DNA of 64,000 nt, taken from the NCBI RefSeq assembly GCF_015244705.1, contig NZ_JABCQF010000009.1:38749-102748 (forward strand), read 5' to 3'. Position 1 is the stretch's first letter. The number at the start of each line of letters is the position of its first letter. The notes under the pieces are model-generated. The model was given only the letters and a program-made list of their open reading frames with translations, was not told where the DNA came from and did no database searches. Source of the DNA: Gluconobacter potus (GTDB lineage: Bacteria > Pseudomonadota > Alphaproteobacteria > Acetobacterales > Acetobacteraceae). Positions 62,918 through 64,000 of the stretch are shown piece by piece. The position numbers and the translations under genes were made by a program.

Positions 62918-63309
62918 AAAAAACAGTCCTCAAGCTGGGTAGGAAATTGGGGATCAGTAACGGAAAGCCATCGTTATGAAACAATAACGTGTTTCGGTTC
63001 ATAACTTGGCTCGACCGTTACAAAAACTGTTAATTCTTACAAAAAATCATCGAACATAAATTTAAGAAAAGGTGTTGCATAAAAGCATACATATTTCATG
63101 ACTGTAACTTATGATACAATATGTATCCATTGTGCAGCGAACGTTTGGAAGGGCATCAAGAGATGTCTTTCCGAAACGGGTGGCGGCGTGTGAACGACCC
63201 TTGAGCGCCGTCGCGTGAGGTCCTTCCGGTCTGATTTCGGTTCCTGTGTGATGAATTTTGCTTTGCGTCAGGAACGAGTGGGCGGTTCCGGGCTGTTGCT
63301 CTGCGCGTA
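62918..63309. other. Upstream region of mannan locus, no gene
   Basis: AT-rich first 150 bases probably carry the receptor promoter; no regulator-like gene lies upstream. A minus-strand frame from 63316 appears to be out-of-frame tail of the IS5 remnant and is not called. Confidence 0.45.
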
Positions 63310-63870
63310 GTTTCATATCATCACTGGCCGCCGCATCGGTGGTCTTCCGTCTATGGATCGGACTGAATTCCAGTCGATGGCGACACGGGATTTATAGCCA
63401 AAGAGTGTGATAGTGCAGTCTGTCGAGGGGATCGTCCTCTCATCCTGTCGTTTTACTTTGGTGAACTGCAGGGGGCATCGGGCATGTCGGTTCTTGTGGG
63501 ACCGTTTTGCCGGTTTATCTTGTCGGTATTCGGGATACACTTCTCCCGAAGATCAACCTTCCCAGCATGAGTGTTACGCTGTTTTTGGCGCCGCCATTAG
63601 TGTGGTGTTTGGGATCTGGCCTGACATCGGCAGGGATCCAGCCGACTGCACCATGGCATCGAACCGGTTGAAGAGTTTTTCAATATCGCCCGTCTGGGCC
63701 AGACGTTCGCGAAACAGGCAGATCTTTTTGGCATCCGGCACATGATCCGATGCCCCCAGGACCGAGAAAGCGCCAGAAGGACAGGCGGTCGCTGACAGAT
63801 ATTCCGTACCGGGTCAAAGGGGAGACGCCCTTCTTTGTTTGCGTCCGCATAGGACACAGCCTTTTCCCGC
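63310..63870 (-). pseudogene. IS5-family (IS1031-like) transposase, N-terminal and middle fragment
   Basis: Degraded minus-strand remnant. In order: SYADANKEGRLPFDPV, a deletion, then after a frame change VPDAKKICLFRERLAQTG, IEKLFNRFDAMVQSAGSLP, MSGQIPNTTLMAAPK, another frame change, YRQDKPAKRSHKNRHARCP, LFGYKSRVAID and a last DAAASD-like piece before the match ends. The missing C-terminal part corresponds to the plus-strand fragment at 29060. Not functional. Confidence 0.78.
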
Positions 63871-64000
63871 CGGGTCGGCCGTTTTGGATAGCAGACCTGC
63901 GGAAAGGTCTTTGGAGATGGACAAGAGGGGGCTTTATGCCATCATCCGGCGAGTTCTGTTCCCTGACTGTGGAAAATAAATCGCATGAGCCTGTGTTTCA

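Noticed and set aside
1..64000. CRISPR arrays, tRNA or rRNA genes
   Set aside because: No regularly spaced repeats, cloverleaf or rRNA-like stretches were recognised by eye on either strand.

Overview
The window looks like part of an alphaproteobacterial genome, most likely an acetic acid bacterium (Acetobacteraceae). The reasons are the high-GC background, the integrative-element gene set, the IS5-family (IS1031-like) remnants and the run of TonB receptors serving sugar and peptide scavenging. All family calls are by eye from translated sequence; no search was run.

Four blocks can be told apart. (1) 1-16 kb, very GC-rich: the replication and mobilisation half of an integrative conjugative element or plasmid-like island. 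It holds a strawberry-notch-type helicase (5' end outside the window), a Toprim protein, DUF2493, two DUF736 proteins, a DUF2285 gene broken by a frameshift, an AlpA-like HTH protein, a RepA-type initiator, two DNA methyltransferases, DUF2840, a TraF-type S26 peptidase, a lytic transglycosylase and a relaxase. The coupling protein and mating-pore genes expected after the relaxase are absent. Three intergenic leaders here share a nested-hairpin layout at a fixed distance from the next start codon.

(2) 16-29 kb, AT-rich: a foreign cargo cluster. It has IclR and LysR regulators, a UDP-GlcNAc 2-epimerase, an ABM-fold monooxygenase, an MFS exporter, a luciferase-like flavoenzyme, a GST, an SDR dehydrogenase and two proteins that look like the separated cupin and beta-propeller halves of fungal aldos-2-ulose dehydratase. 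IS256, IS3 and IS5 remnants are scattered through it. It may make or process a sugar-derived small molecule.

(3) 29.3-42.5 kb: a tightly overlapping minus-strand operon of nine genes (double-HTH LysR, ACS-type MFS, TonB receptor, MHS/ProP-like MFS, HAL-like lyase, hydantoinase, N-carbamoyl amidohydrolase, DUF917 protein, urocanase-like protein). At first glance this is histidine utilisation, but the lyase lacks the Ala-Ser-Gly triad that forms MIO, the urocanase homologue lacks the canonical Cys, and hutI/hutG are missing. The set instead matches every step of ergothioneine breakdown: ergothionase, thiourocanate hydratase, thiohydantoin desulfhydrase, hydantoinase and carbamoylglutamate hydrolysis.

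(4) 43.6-63 kb: first a peptide/nickel-type ABC importer facing a TonB receptor, two AhpD-like proteins and an FMN monooxygenase (the KPN_01854/KPN_01858/Avi_7169/Avi_7170 families that travel together). Then comes a locus of a TonB receptor and two GH92 mannosidases. One of these carries Gln where the catalytic acid Glu is expected, as in mannose-1-phosphodiester-cleaving GH92 enzymes, which would suit use of yeast phosphomannan. Complementary halves of an IS5-type transposase lie in opposite orientation at about 29.1 and 63.3 kb and may mark a 34-kb inversion. No tRNA, rRNA or CRISPR array was seen.
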